Part shown: one piece after another, positions 34,908-47,600 of the stretch | Numbering within the stretch: position 1 is the first letter of the stretch | Layout of the letters: the number at the start of each line of letters is the position of its first letter | DNA from: Thinopyrum elongatum | Taxonomy: Eukaryota > Streptophyta > Magnoliopsida > Poales > Poaceae | Reading direction: 5' to 3' | NCBI GenBank assembly: GCA_011799875.1 | Contig: CM022302.1 | Location: 319,280,144 to 319,344,143, forward strand | DNA: 64,000 nt | Translations under genes and position numbers: made by a program | The notes under the pieces: model-generated | Seen by the model: the letters and a program-made list of their open reading frames with translations, nothing else | What the model was told of the DNA's origin: nothing | The model's database searches: none

Positions 34908-37900
34908 TGTAACACCCCCTGTATTAAGCTACAGAGATCACCCTTTTGATGAGGCCATTTCATCATGATTAATAGTGCATAATCATCATTAGCATCATAT
35001 TGCATTTCAACTCCTAAGTCAAATTCAAATTTAAATGAAAGTGGGATATAAAAGTTGTCCAACATAGAAACTAAAATGTCAGATAAGTAACAAATATTCC
35101 AGAGGCTATTCTAAAATTGAAACCAACATCATTGGAATTGTATAGGTGACTCGAACAACCTCAAACAGTGGATAAAGATAATATTTAGTAACCATTTATT
35201 AAATCTGAAATAAATATGAAATTATGTTTTGCCCAAACTAGTTTTAGGTGTTAGGGAATAATGCACTGGTATTTATGAAATAGGTCACACTTTTTACAAA
35301 AACCATTTGGGGCCTAAACATTTAACAGTAGAGAAAAGAGAATAAAGAAAAGGAAAAAACAGAAAGGATAAAGGAACCCCCCCCCCCCGATGGGCCTCGG
35401 CCCAGCAAGCCACCGGGCGAGGCCGGCCCAGCGGCGCCTACTTGCGGCCACCCCCCCGCAAACCCTAACCCTACCCCCGATCCCCCCCTCCCCCTCGTTT
35501 TCTCCTCCCCCCCCCCCCATCTGGATCGGGATCCACCGATCCCGTCCGCCCCGTCGCCGACGCGCGCTCGCCGAGCGCCGCCACACCGACGTCGCCCCGT
35601 CCTCCTTCTTCCCGACCAGCCGCCTGGCGCTCGGTCGCCCCCTCCCTCGGCTGGATCTGGATCGGGGCGATCCCCCGATCCCATCCGCCCGTCGCCTCCG
35701 CGCGTTGGACGCCCACCGCCCGGAGCCGCTCTCCCTCGCCGGCCTGCTCCCTCGACGCCCCGCTCCCCGACCGCCCGACCGCGCCGCCTCGCCCTCGCCG
35801 CACGACGCCACCGCCCGGAAGGTCCCTCGCCGGTCTGCTCGTCTACGTCGCCGCCTTGTCCCCGCCGCGCTCCCCCATCGCCGTCGTCCCCGTCGACCAC
35901 CCGACCCCCGCTGCCCGTCCCTACGGATCCCGGTGAGGCCTGGCCTCTCCCCCCCTCTCTGCTCGCGCACGCGCCCGCGCGCACCGCAGCCTCGCCGCGC
36001 TCTGCCGCACGCGCGCGCGCGCCGCCCACTGCCCTCGCTCGCGCGCCCGCGTCGCTCCTCGCCGCCAACCGCCCGCTCCGGCCCCCCCCCCGCTTCGCCT
36101 CCGCGCGACCGCCGCCCGCTGCCGCTCCAGCCACCGCGCTGCCGCCCGCGGCCGCTCCAGCCACCGCGCCGCCGCCCCGCCTCCGGCCCTGCCGTGGCCT
36201 CGCCGGCGCCCGTGCCCGCCGACCGCCCGTGCGTCCCCTTTGGGCACCGGACATGTCCGGTCCCGAAAGGGGCACGCCCCGGACGTGTCCGCCCCTGGGC
36301 CACTGCCCAGTGGGGCCCGAACCCCTGTGACGCTGACGAATGGGGCCCACGGCCCAGAAACAGTTTTAAGAAAATAGAAATAAAAATAAATAAATAAAAT
36401 AATTAATATAATTAATTAATTAATTAATTAGTTAATTAGTTAATTAATCCTGATTAGGTTAATCTAATTAACTAATTAGTGTTAATTAAACAGTAATTAG
36501 TAATTAACTTAATTAACTGCTGACGTCAGCATGATGTCATGCTGACGTCATCAATTACTGTTTCGGATAATGTTGAATTAAATAATTAATTAAAATTTCA
36601 GAAATTAATAAAAACTTTAGAAAATCATATCTTTTAAACCGTAACTCCGATGAAAATATTTTATACAGGAAACTTGTTCAGAACGACGATACGAACCCGA
36701 ATACATCCTCCGTATTCCCGTCAGATGCCCGCAGCTATAAGAACGTTGAACAATTAGACCGATTTCGGTAAATGAATAGTGTCCAACCCTAATTAAATAA
36801 ATCCGAATAAATTCCTAAATTAACTAAATCGCTTAGTTAGGCTGTATATCACCCCGGCATATCATTTAGACATGTCATGCATCCCTGTTGCGTTATTGCC
36901 GTGTGTTTACTGTTTCTGCCCCCTCTTCTCTTCGGTAGACTACGAGACCGACGTAGCTGCTGGTGCCCCGACCGACTACGTTGTTGACGACCCCTACTTG
37001 CCAGAGCAACCAGGCAAGCCCCCCCCCTTGATCACCAGATATCGCCTATTCTCCTCTATACTGCTTGCATTAGAGTAGTGTAGCATGATACTGCTTTCGG
37101 TTAATCCTATTCTGCTGCATAGCCTGTCATTGTTGCTACTGTTGTTGATACCTTACCTGCAATCCTAAATGCCTAGTGTAGGATGCTAGTTTATCATCAT
37201 TGGCCCTGCATTCTTGTCAGTCTGCCTTGCTATACTATCGGGCCGTGATCGCTCGGGAGGTGATCACGGGTGTATACTATACATATATGCATACTATACA
37301 GATGGTGACTAAAGTCGGGTCGGCTCGAAGAGTACCCGCGAGTGATTCACGGATTGGGGGCTGAAAGGACCTTTGTCCCAACGGCCCTTTGAGTGGATCT
37401 TTGTGGCGGAGCGACAGGGCAGGTTGAGACCACCTAGGAGACAGGTGGGCCAGGCCCTGGTCGGCGTTCGTGTTTACTTCATAATAACACGCTTAACGAG
37501 ATTGGATATTTGATCTGAGTCTGGCCACTGGCCTATACGCACTAACCAACTACGCGGGAGTAGTTATGGGTATCCCGGCGTCGTGGTATCAGCTGAAGCC
37601 TTCTTGACGTCAGCGACTGAGCGGCGCGCGCCGTGTTGGACCGCGCTAACGTAACCGCCGTGATCGTGTGGGTTGCTAGGTCTGCTCGCGGCCGCGTACG
37701 CAACGTGCAGGAGCGCACTGGGCGATGGGCCCAGACCCCAGAGTGCCTAGGATTAGTCCGGCGTGCTGACCTCTCTGTTGAGCCTAGGTGGGGCTGCGAC
37801 GTGTGGATCTTCCGAGGCCGGGCATGACCCAGGAAAGTGTGTCCGGCCAAAGGGGATCGAGCGTGTTGGGGAATATGTGGTGCACCCCTGCAGGGAAGTT

Positions 37901-38730
37901 TATCTATTCGAATAGCCGTGTCCCTCGGTAAAAGGACGACCCGGAGTTGTATTCCGACCTCATGACAACTAGAAATGGATACTTAATAAAACACACCCTT
38001 ACAAGTGACAGATATAACCCGGTGGTCGCTCTCTCGCATGGTGGCGACGAGAGGATCGACGGGTAGGATTATGCCTTACGTTGTTGTTTGGTTAACTTCC
38101 AACTAATCTCTTCTATTGCTTCAAGATGAAGGCTGCCAGAAGCGTAGTCTTCGACAAGACTAGTTATCCCCCTCTTATTCTGGCATTCTGCAGTTCAGTC
38201 CACCGATATTGCCTCTTTACACATATACCATGCATATGTAGTATAGATCCTTGCTTGCGAGTACTTTGGATGAGTACTCACGGTTGCTTTCCCCCTCCTT
38301 TCCCCCTTTCCCTTCTTGCTGGTTGTCGCAACCAGATGTTGGAGCCCAGGAGCCAGACGCCACCTACGACGACTACTACCACCAGGACGGAGCCTACTAC
38401 TACGTCCAGGACGCCGACGACCAGGAGTAGTTAGGAGGATCCCAGGCAGGAGGCCCTGCGCCTGTTCGATCTGTTGTATCCCTGTTTGTGCTAGCCATCT
38501 TATGGCACCTTGTTTAACCTATGTCTGTACTCAGATATTGTTGCTTCCGCTGACTCGTCTATGATCGAGCATTTGTATTCGAGCCCTCGTGGCCCCTGGC
38601 TTGTATTATGATGCTTGTATGACTTATTTATGTTTTAGAGTTGTGTTGTGATATCTTCCCGTGAGTCCCTGATCTTGATCGTACACGTTTGCGTGCATGA
38701 TTAGTGTACGATCGAGCCGGGGGCGCCACA
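34908..38730 (+). repeat. 5' LTR of the intact gypsy
   Basis: 3823 bp, TGTAACACCC to GGCGCCACA. It has an AT-rich start, an extremely GC-rich block between two poly-C tracts (35377-35388 and 36082-36091), an AT-rich ATTAATTAAT segment (36390-36520), then mixed sequence. The long frames over the GC block on both strands (up to 342 codons) mirror each other and are composition artefacts. Exon-like segments at 36939-37013 and 38336-38430 are listed separately. Confidence 0.95.
36939..38430 (+). CDS. Putative spliced LTR ORF (two 3' exons), 5' LTR
   Basis: Exon N 36939-37013 follows CTCTTCGGTAG and ends at a GC-type donor (CAG|GCAAGC). Exon C 38336-38430 follows GTCGCAACCAG and ends in TAG. The split codon (G|AT) joins the two in frame. 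The encoded tail is acidic and Tyr-rich, with DDYY and GAYYYV. The same two segments exist in the 3' LTR and, diverged, in the outer LTR. The upstream exon is unknown. Function unknown; a captured plant gene or an LTR-specific regulatory peptide are both possible. Confidence 0.4.
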
Positions 38731-39151
38731 AGTTGGTATCAGAGCCAGCTGGCACAAGTTGGTATCAGAGCCGACTGCCTGTAGGAATCCCCCTTTCCAA
38801 TTCCTTGGCCGAAGTTGAGTCTAGACAAAGGAAACCGTTTTACTAACTTGGCTGTGTGGCTTACGGGCCCACATTGCCAACTGGGTGGTATTAGGATCTT
38901 TTATTCCTCGTCTATACTCTGGGACTCTGATCTCTCTTCTACTCGGGTTAAATGAAGTTTACTAACGCCGACACTTAGGATCTCGTAAATTCTGTCTACC
39001 CGGAGAGCTGGATATCTGTGCGATTTCCCTGTCGTTGATCTGATTAGTCTGATAATCATTTTCCTTTCCATTGTTTTGTTTAACCTTTCTCTCCGAGTTG
39101 TGTTAAACCTCTTATTGTCGTTTGACAAACCTGAATTTCCTCTATTTTCAG
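38731..39151 (+). other. Gypsy leader with duplicated primer-binding site
   Basis: AGTTGGTATCAGAGCC directly follows the LTR, the initiator-Met tRNA complement. A second copy with part of the LTR end (CACAAGTTGGTATCAGAGCC) follows 26 bases later. The rest of the leader is non-coding. Confidence 0.85.
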
Positions 39152-39922
39152 ATGGACCGTTTGTTTCCACCGCGTCCTACGACCCAGCTTGTGCTTCGCA
39201 CTTGGGCTCGTAATACCCCTGGGTTTCCAGCTGTCCTGATCGCTCTCATGACCAGACTTGGCTACCGTTGGTACCCTGAGTACTTGGTTTATGAGGTTTA
39301 CCGCGAGTTCAACCAGGAACAGTACTATGCTGAAGTTCGGATTTATGATCAGCAGAACAACTCAGACACCGAGCTACACCTTTTTCACGGATTAGGCGTG
39401 ACGATTGAGATGGCAGTCCATGATGCCGCCTACTCCGCTGTCGTACGTCTACGAGGGGAGCACAATGCTATCTTGGATGACTCCGAGTTCCGATACATTC
39501 CGTATGCCCCTGCTGGAGATGCTACCGGATACTACACAGCTATCTGTGCCCCGTACGAGCCTCGTCGCTACGACCCGCGCGTTCTGATTCAGTGCACTCA
39601 GGCTCTGGATCGCACTGTTCGGGCTCTTGCCGTCGAGTTGGTTGCCACTCGAGCACGTCTCTACGATGCTATGATGCAGTTGCTGCCCGCTGTTCGTGCA
39701 GGGATACATCCGGAGCACATCCTTTATCCGCACAGGACTCAGATGTATGCTGGTATTGACTGGCCTATTGTTGGGGGTCACACACCGACACGTGGACCTC
39801 TTCTTACAGCTCGAGACCGGGTTCTGCATCAGAGTGCACATGGAGCACAGGATCTTTCCGCGACGAACATTCGTCGTCCGCACTCGCAGCTACCCCGATA
39901 CAGTGGTTCTCTCCGACGTTGA
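39152..39922 (+). CDS. Extra ORF upstream of gag, unknown function
   Basis: 256 codons from ATG at 39152 (after a TCTATTTTCAG that could be an acceptor) to TGA at 39922. The start MDRLFPPRP and the segments RLGYRWYPEYLVYEVYREF, ELHLFHGLG and GYYTAICAPYEP look like a folded protein, not low complexity. I do not recognise a named domain. Some resemblance to rice/wheat proteins of unknown function carried by gypsy elements is from memory only. It lies in the same strand as gag, which starts 252 bases downstream. It could be a captured gene or a family-specific accessory protein. Confidence 0.6.
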   Translation: MDRLFPPRPTTQLVLRTWARNTPGFPAVLIALMTRLGYRWYPEYLVYEVYREFNQEQYYAEVRIYDQQNNSDTELHLFHGLGVTIEMAVHDAAYSAVVRLRGEHNAILDDSEFRYIPYAPAGDATGYYTAICAPYEPRRYDPRVLIQCTQALDRTVRALAVELVATRARLYDAMMQLLPAVRAGIHPEHILYPHRTQMYAGIDWPIVGGHTPTRGPLLTARDRVLHQSAHGAQDLSATNIRRPHSQLPRYSGSLRR

Positions 39923-40174
39923 TGTAGCCTTTGCTATCTCTCGTTGTGTACTTCCTTACCGCGTGCCTGCGCGCCGCCTAGTATGTCTAGCTTTTGATTT
40001 GCGCCGTTATGCTGTCCGCTTGTACCCGACGTTGTGTATGGATCTGTATGTCTTAATCGACTACTTTTATGTATTTGATGCACTGCTTAAACTATTGTCG
40101 AGTTACATCATGCTTGTCGCTAAGCACTCGTGCTTGCTTTTACTAAACTACCCCCCCTGTTGAAAATTAGCAGG
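39923..40174 (+). other. Spacer between extra ORF and gag
   Basis: Short spacer with no long frame of its own apart from the overlapping frame 39696-40163, which lacks recognisable motifs. A poly-C run (40151-40157) precedes the gag ATG. Confidence 0.4.
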
Positions 40175-43100
40175 ATGGTTAGACCCGCTGGTCGTGGTCG
40201 TGGACGTGGTGCAAACGATCCACCACCGCCGAACTATATGGCTGGAATGATGCAGCAATTTGAACTGCAACGTCAGTTCATGCAAGGGATCATGGATCAG
40301 TTTCCTCGTCCCAATATGAACCAGTATCCGGGCCCAGGGACCTTGCAGGACTTTATGCGCCTCAACCCAACCGTCTACCGCGGCTCAACTCAGCCCCTGG
40401 ATGCGGATGACTGGCTTCGCGACATCACCTATGAGTTGGAATCTGGTGGCGTTGCCCCTGCAAACTATGTCACCTTCGCCTCCTTCTTTCTCAAGGGCCC
40501 CGCTGCTCAATGGTGGGACAGCCACAGGCGCACTCAACCAGCTGGCACAGTCATCACTTGGCCGGATTTCCAAGCTGCCTTCCGTGCCCGTTTCATTCCC
40601 CAGGGAATCATGGACCGGAAGAAGCAAGAGTTCTGCAACCTCACCCAGGGCAACAAGACAGTGGAAGCTTATCAGCGGGAGTTTCTGGAATTATCCCGCT
40701 ATGCTGAAGAAGACATTCCCACTGATGCTCGCCGTCAGGAAAGGTTTCGCCAAGGACTTCAAGCTGACATCAAGCTAGCGCTCCTTGTGCATGAATTTGA
40801 TAATTTCTCCATCTTGGTGAACAAGGCTATCCAGGTCGAGACTGGTCTGCAGGCACACCAGGGATCTCTTAGGCGCAACCGTGACACTGGTTCATCTTCG
40901 AGCCAGCCTGCACAGAAGCGTCGGATCTGGATTCCAAACAGCGTGTACCGTCCAGCTGCAGCTGCTCCAAGACGGTCCTATACTGCACCACGCCTGCCTC
41001 CACCACCTAGGCAGCCAGGACTTCCAGCTCCACCACCCCGAGCTCCTGCTCCTAATCCCAATGATAGTCTGTGCTACAAGTGTGGGCAGCCAGGTCATTT
41101 TTCCAGGAACTGCATTCAGAACCAGAACCAACTGGCACTTCCTGCAACTGGCCGTAGGAACAATCAGCCTCGCAACAACAATGCCAAGACTTATGGGCGT
41201 ATTCAGGCCAACCACACCGATTTCAAAGAAGCTCAGGACCAGCCTGCCACCGTGATGGGTACTCTCCTTGTTAATTCAGTACCAGCTTCTGTTTTATTTG
41301 ATTCGGGAGCATCGCATTCATTCATGTCCGAAGAATTTGCATACAAACACGACATTAAATGTGAGGTCACGAACACTGCAATAGTAATACACACCCCCGC
41401 GGGTCAATGTCAAACCTCCATGGGTAGCAACGACGTCACCGTTGAAATTGAAGGGCTGGAGTTTCATGCCTCCCCTTTCATACTAAAGTCTTGTAGTATC
41501 GACCTCATCCTCGGAATGGATTGGTTGAAAGCGCATACTGCTTCTATAGTTTGCGCCACGAAGATCGTCCATCTTCTACACCCTTCTGATGAAATAATAA
41601 GCTACCAGGCTCAAATCATCCAAAATGCCGAGGCGAGACTTTATGCCTTGAATGCGTTAAACGCATCACCACTTGAAGGCATCGAGAACATTCCAGTTGT
41701 TCGCGAATTCCAAGGTGTTTTCCCAGAAGAACTCCCAGGGATACCCCCTGCTCGAGCTGTCGAATTTGTCATCGACTTGAAACTAGGCACCACTCCTATC
41801 GCCAAGCGACCCTACAAGATGCCGCCGCATGAACTCCTTGAACTTAAGGAGGAAATCGACGCTTCACTTCGTAAGGGTTTCATTCGCCCAAGTTCCTCTG
41901 CTTGGGGAGCACCTTCTCTCTTTGTCAGGAAGAAGGATGGATCAAACCGATTGGTCCAAGATTACCGTCCTATCAACCAAGCAACCATCCAGAACAAATA
42001 TCCCCTTCCTCGGATAAACGATCTGTATGATCAACTGGCGGGTTCATCAGTGTTCTCTAAACTCGACTTAAGGTTGGGTTACCACCAGATCCGTGTTCGT
42101 GAAGAGGATATCCCAAAGACCGCCTTCGTTACTCGATATGGCTCATACGAGTACACTGTCATGTCATTCGGCTTAACCAATGCTCCCGCCACATTCTCCC
42201 GCCTGATGAATTATATATACATGGAATACCTTGACAAGTTCGTCGTGGTTTACCTGGATGATATCCTAGTATACTCCAAGAACAAAGAGGAACATGCTGA
42301 ACATCTTCGACTTGTTCTGGAAAAACTTCGAGAGCATCAACTATATGCTAAGTTTTCCAAGTGTGAATTCTGGCTTCCCGAAGTAACATACCTTGGGCAT
42401 GTCATCTCCAAGGATGGTATTGCCGTCAACCCCGAGCGAGTTCAGGCTATTCTTGATTGGGCTCCTCCAAAGAACGTCAAGCAAGTTCGAAGTTTTCTCG
42501 GACTCGCCAGCTATTGCCGTCGATTTGTCGAGAACTTCTCCAAGATCGCCAAGCCCCTGACTAACCTGCTTCATAAAGGCGTCAAGTTCGATTGGACGGA
42601 AAAGTGTCAGGAAAGTTTCCAGATGCTCAAAGACAAGCTGACTTCTGCCCCAGTGCTTGCCCCTCCTGATTCCCAGAAGGATTTTGTCATCTATTGTGAT
42701 GCATCCCGTCAAGGATTAGGCGGTGTCCTAATGCAAGACCGCAGAGTAATTGCTTATGCTTCGCGTCAATTGCGTCCGCACGAAGAGAATTACCCAGTAC
42801 ATGACCTCGAGCTTGCTGCCGTCATCCATGCACTAAAACAGTGGCGACATTACCTTCTCGGTAATCGTTGCGAGATCTACACCGATCATCAAAGTCTGAA
42901 GTATCTGTTCACTCAGCCAGACCTGAACCTCCGTCAATAGAGATGGATGGAGACCGTAGCGGATTTTAACTTGGGTATTTCTTATACCCCTGGCAAGGCT
43001 AATGTAATGGCCGATGCCTTGAGCCGTAAGTCTTATTGCAGTCACCTCCAGTTTCACGAAGTTCAACCTTCGCTTATTGAAGAATTCAGAAAGCTGAATC

Positions 43101-44653
43101 TCCACATTGTTCCTCCTGGAGCACTCGCTCCCCCTCCTGAAGGTTCCTACAAAATGAACCTCCACGTTGTTTCCCAGGGTTCTCTTAATACCCTGGTTGC
43201 TAAACCAGATCTCGTGGACAGCATCAAGACGCTGCAGGGTTATGACTCTCAAGCCCACAAGATTAAGCGCTATCTCGCTGAAGGAAGGCCTTCGTTCTTC
43301 ACTATTGATGATACTGGCACATTGTTCTTTAAAAGTCGTCTAGTGGTCCCCTCTAAAGGTAACCTGGGTATGACTCAGGAGGTCATGCAAGAAGCTCACG
43401 ACACTCCGTTGTCTATTCATCCCGGCAGTACCAAGATGTACCAAGACATCCGTCAAAGATTCTGGTGGTCAAACATGAAGCAAGACATTGCTCGCTATGT
43501 TGCTGAATGTGATGTTTGCCGTCACGTCAAAGCAGAACATCAAAGGCCCGCCGGAACTCTGCAACCAATTGCTGTTCCTGAATGGAAGTGGGACCATGTT
43601 GAAATGGACTTTATCACTGGATTTCCCAAATCACAGAAAGGTAATGATGCTATTCTTGTCGTCATTGACCGACTTTCCAAAGTTGCACATTTTCTAGCCG
43701 TCAAAGAGACGATCACTGCTAGTCAGCTCGCAACTCTCTACATGTCCAGAATTGTTTCACTTCACGGTATTCCACTGGTTATCAGTTCAGACCGTGGCAG
43801 CTTATTCACTTCAAGATTCTGGGCTAGTTTCCAAGAAGCTATGGGAACTCATCTGTCCTTCAGCACCGCTTTTCACCCTCAGTCTCAAGGACAAGTTGAA
43901 CGAGTCAACCAAGTTCTCGAAGACATGCTTCGAGCTTGTGTCATATCCTTCGGAAGGAAATGGGAAGAATCTCTCCCATATGCCGAATTCTCTTACAATA
44001 ACAGCTATCAAGCCAGTCTGAAGATGGCCCCCTTCGAAGTATTGTACGGACGAAAGTGCCGAACCCCTCTGAATTGGTCAGAAACTGGGGAACGTCCACT
44101 CTTCGGTCCGGATATTATCCAACTTGCCGAAGATCAAGTTCGCGTTGTCCGCGAGCATTTGAAGACTGCTCAGTCACGTCAAAAGAGTCAGTATGACCGC
44201 AAACACAAAGATATGGTCTATCAACCTGGCGAAAAGACTTATCTTCGAGTCACACCGATGAAAGGTACACACCGATTCGGGATCAAGGGCAAGCTAGCTC
44301 CTCGCTATATTGGTCCTTTCACTGTTCTTGAAAGGCGTGGTAGAGTGGCATATCAGTTGGAACTTCCACCGAACCTTTCTCAGGTTCACGATGTGTTCCA
44401 CGTATCACAACTCCGCCGCTGCTTCAAAGACCCTATCCGCGGAGTAGATCACGAATTGCTTGAACTGCAACAAGACCTCTCTTATAAAGAGCATCCGGTC
44501 CGCATTCTCGATCAAGCCGAGCGTCGCACACGCCAGAAGGTTATCAAGTTCCTCAAGGTTCAGTGGTCAAACCATTCTGAGGATGAAGCCACTTGGGAAC
44601 GCGAGGATCGTCTTCGTGATGAATACCCCGCTTTGTTTCTTTCTACCTCCTAA
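40175..44653 (+). pseudogene. gag-pol polyprotein of the intact gypsy, one in-frame stop
   Basis: Single frame of 1492 codons. In order: gag (about codons 40-230, [18 protein letters not shown]), CCHC knuckle (about 300, [14 protein letters not shown]), protease (about 376, DSGAS), RT ([25 protein letters not shown] at 693), RNase H (about 840-920, YCDAS, ELAA, YTDHQSL), integrase zinc finger (H-H-C-C, about 1075-1120) and D-D-E core (EMDFI, SSDRG, QVERVNQ), and a chromodomain (about 1440-1488). TAG at codon 922 (42938-42940) separates RNase H from integrase. All catalytic residues are present. ATG choice: first Met after the spacer, followed by Arg/Gly-rich gag N-terminus. Confidence 0.9.
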
Positions 44654-44688
44654 ATCTCGGGACGAGATTTCTTGTAGTGGAGGAGATT

Positions 44689-47600
44689 TGTAAAACCCCC
44701 TGTATTAAGCTACAGAGATCACCCTTTTGATGAGGCCATGTCATCATGATTAATAGTGCACAATCATCATTAGCATCATATTGCATTTCAACTCCTAAGT
44801 CAAATTCAAATTTAAATGAAAGTGGGATATAAAAGTTGTCCAACATAGAAACTAAAATGTCAGATAAATAACAAATATTCCAGAGGCTATTCTAAAATTG
44901 AAACCAACATCATTGGAATTGGATAAGTGACTCGAACAACCTCAAACAGTGGATAAAGATAATATTTAATAACCATTTATTAAATCTGAAATAAATATGG
45001 AATTATGTTTTGTCCAAACTAATTTTAGGTGTTAAGGAATAATGCACTGGTATTTATGAAATAGGTCACACTTTTTACAAAAACCATTTGGGGCCTAAAC
45101 ATTTAACAGTAGAGAAAAGAGAATAAAGAAAAGGAAAAAGAAACAGAAAAGGAAAAAAAGAGCAACACCCCCCCCCCCGCTTCGCCTCCGCGCGACCGCC
45201 GCCCGCTGCCGCTCCAGCCACCGCGCTGCCGCCCGCGGCCGCTCCAGCCACCGCGCCGCCGCCCCGCCTCCGGCCCCGCCGTGGCCTCGCCGGCGCCCGC
45301 GCCCGCCGACCGCCCGTGCGTCCCCTTTGGGCACCGGACATGTCCGGTCCCGAAAGGGGCACGCCCCGGACGTGTCCGCCCCTGGGCCACTGCCCAGTGG
45401 GGCCCGAACCCCTGTGACGCTGACGAATGGGGCCCACGGCCCAGAAACAGTTTTAAGAAAATAGAAATAAAAATAAATAATTAAAATAATTAAAATAATT
45501 AATTAATTAATTAATTAGTTAATTAATCCTGATTAGGTTAATCTAATTAACTAATTAGTGTTAATTAAACAGTAATTAGTAATTAACTTAATTAACTGCT
45601 GACGTCAGCATGATGTCATGCTGACGTCATCAATTACTGTTTCGGATAATGTTGAATTAAATAATTAATTAAAATTTCAGAAATTAATAAAAACTTTAGA
45701 AAATCATATCTTTTAAACCGTAACTCCGATGAAAATATTTTATACATGAAACTTGTTCAGAACGACGATACGAACCCGAATACATCCTCCGTATTCCCGT
45801 CAGATGCCCGCAGCTATAAGAACGTTGAACAATTAGACCGATTTCGGTAAATGAATAGTGTCCAACCCTAATTAAATAAATCCGAATAAATTCCTAAATT
45901 AACTAAATCGCTTAGTTAGGCTGTATATCACCCCGGCATATCATTTAGACATGTCATGCATCCCTGTTGCGTTATTGCCGTGTGTTTACTGTTTCTTCCC
46001 CCTCTTCTCTTCGGTAGACTACGAGACCGACGCAGCTGCTGGTGCCCCGACCGACTACGTTGTTGACGACCCCTACTTGCCAGAGCAACCAGGCAAGCCC
46101 CCCCCCTTGATCACCAGATATCGCCTATTCTCCTCTATACTGCTTGCATTAGAGTAGTGTAGCATGATACTGCTTTCGGTTAATCCTATTCTGCTGCATA
46201 GCCTGTCATTGTTGCTACTGTTGTTGATACCTTACCTGCAATCCTAAATGCCTAGTGTAGGATGCTGGTTTATCATCATTGGCCCTGCATTCTTGTCAGT
46301 CTGCCTTGCTATACTATCGGGCCGTGATCGCTCGGGAGGTGATCACGGGTGTATACTATACATATATGCATACTATACAGATGGTGACTAAAGTCGGGTC
46401 GGCTCGAAGAGTACCCGCGAGTGATTCACGGATTGGGGGCTGAAAGGACCTTTGTCCCAACGGCCCTTTGAGTGGATCTTTGTGGCGGAGCGACAGGGCA
46501 GGTTGAGACCACCTAGGAGACAGGTGGGCCAGGCCCTGGTCGGCGTTCGCGTTTACTTCATAATAACACGCTTAACGAGATTGGATATTTGATCTGAATC
46601 TGGCCACTGGCCTATACGCACTAACCAACTACGCGGGAGTAGTTATGGGTATCCCGGCGTCGTGGTATCAGCTGAAGCCTTCTTGACGTCAGCGACTGAG
46701 CGGCGCGCGCCGTGTTGGACCGCGCTAACGTAACCGCCGTGATCGTGTGGGTTGCTAGGTCTGCTCGCGGCCGCGTACGCAACGTGCAGGAGCGCACTGG
46801 GCGATGGGCCCAGACCCCAGAGTGCCTAGGATTAGTCCGGCGTGCTGACCTCTCTGTTGAGCCTAGGTGGGGCTGCGACGTGTGGATCTTTCGAGGCCGG
46901 GCATGACCCAGGAAAGTGTGTCCGGCCAAAGGGGATCGAGCGTGTTGGGGAATATGTGGTGCACCCCTGCAGGGAAGTTTATCTATTCGAATAGCCGTGT
47001 CCCTCGGTAAAAGGACGACCCGGAGTTGTATTCCGACCTCATGACAACTAGAAATGGATACTTAATAAAACACACCCTTACAAGTGACAGATATAACCCG
47101 GTGGTCGCTCTCTCGCATGGTGGCGACGAGAGGATCAACGGGTAGGATTATGCTATACGTTGTTGTTTGGTTAACTTCCAACTAATCTCTTCTATTGCTT
47201 CAAGATGGAGGCTGCCAGAAGCGTAGTCTTCGACAGGACTAGCTATCCCCCTCTTATTCTGGCATTCTGCAGTTCAGTCCACCGATATTGCCTCTTTACA
47301 CATATACCATGCATATGTAGTATAGATCCTTGCTTGCGAGTACTTTGGATGAGTACTCACGGTTGCTTTCCCCCTCCTTTTCCCCCCCTTTTCCCTTCTT
47401 GCTGGTTGTCGCAACCAGATGCTGGAGCCCAGGAGCCAGACGCCACCTACGACGACTACTACCACCAGGACGGAGCCTACTACTACGTCCAGGACGCCGA
47501 CGACCAGGAGTAGTTAGGAGGATCCCAGGCAGGAGGCCCTGCGCCTGTTCGATCTGTTGTATCCCTGTTTGTGCTAGCCATCTTATGGCACCTTGTTTAA

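Noticed and set aside
35314..36397. Long ORFs of 329-342 codons on both strands in the GC-rich block of the gypsy LTR
   Set aside because: They overlap on both strands, are Arg/Gly- or Pro/Arg-rich and exist only because stops are rare at very high GC. The block is deleted in the 3' LTR without other consequence.
37542..37850. Minus-strand ORF present identically in both LTRs of the intact gypsy (also 46621-46929)
   Set aside because: Identity of the two copies follows from recent LTR duplication; no such frame was noted in the outer LTR and no motif is recognisable.
42938..42940. Programmed stop-codon readthrough in pol
   Set aside because: The position (RNase H/integrase) is not a known recoding site and the downstream context lacks the usual CAR-YYA.
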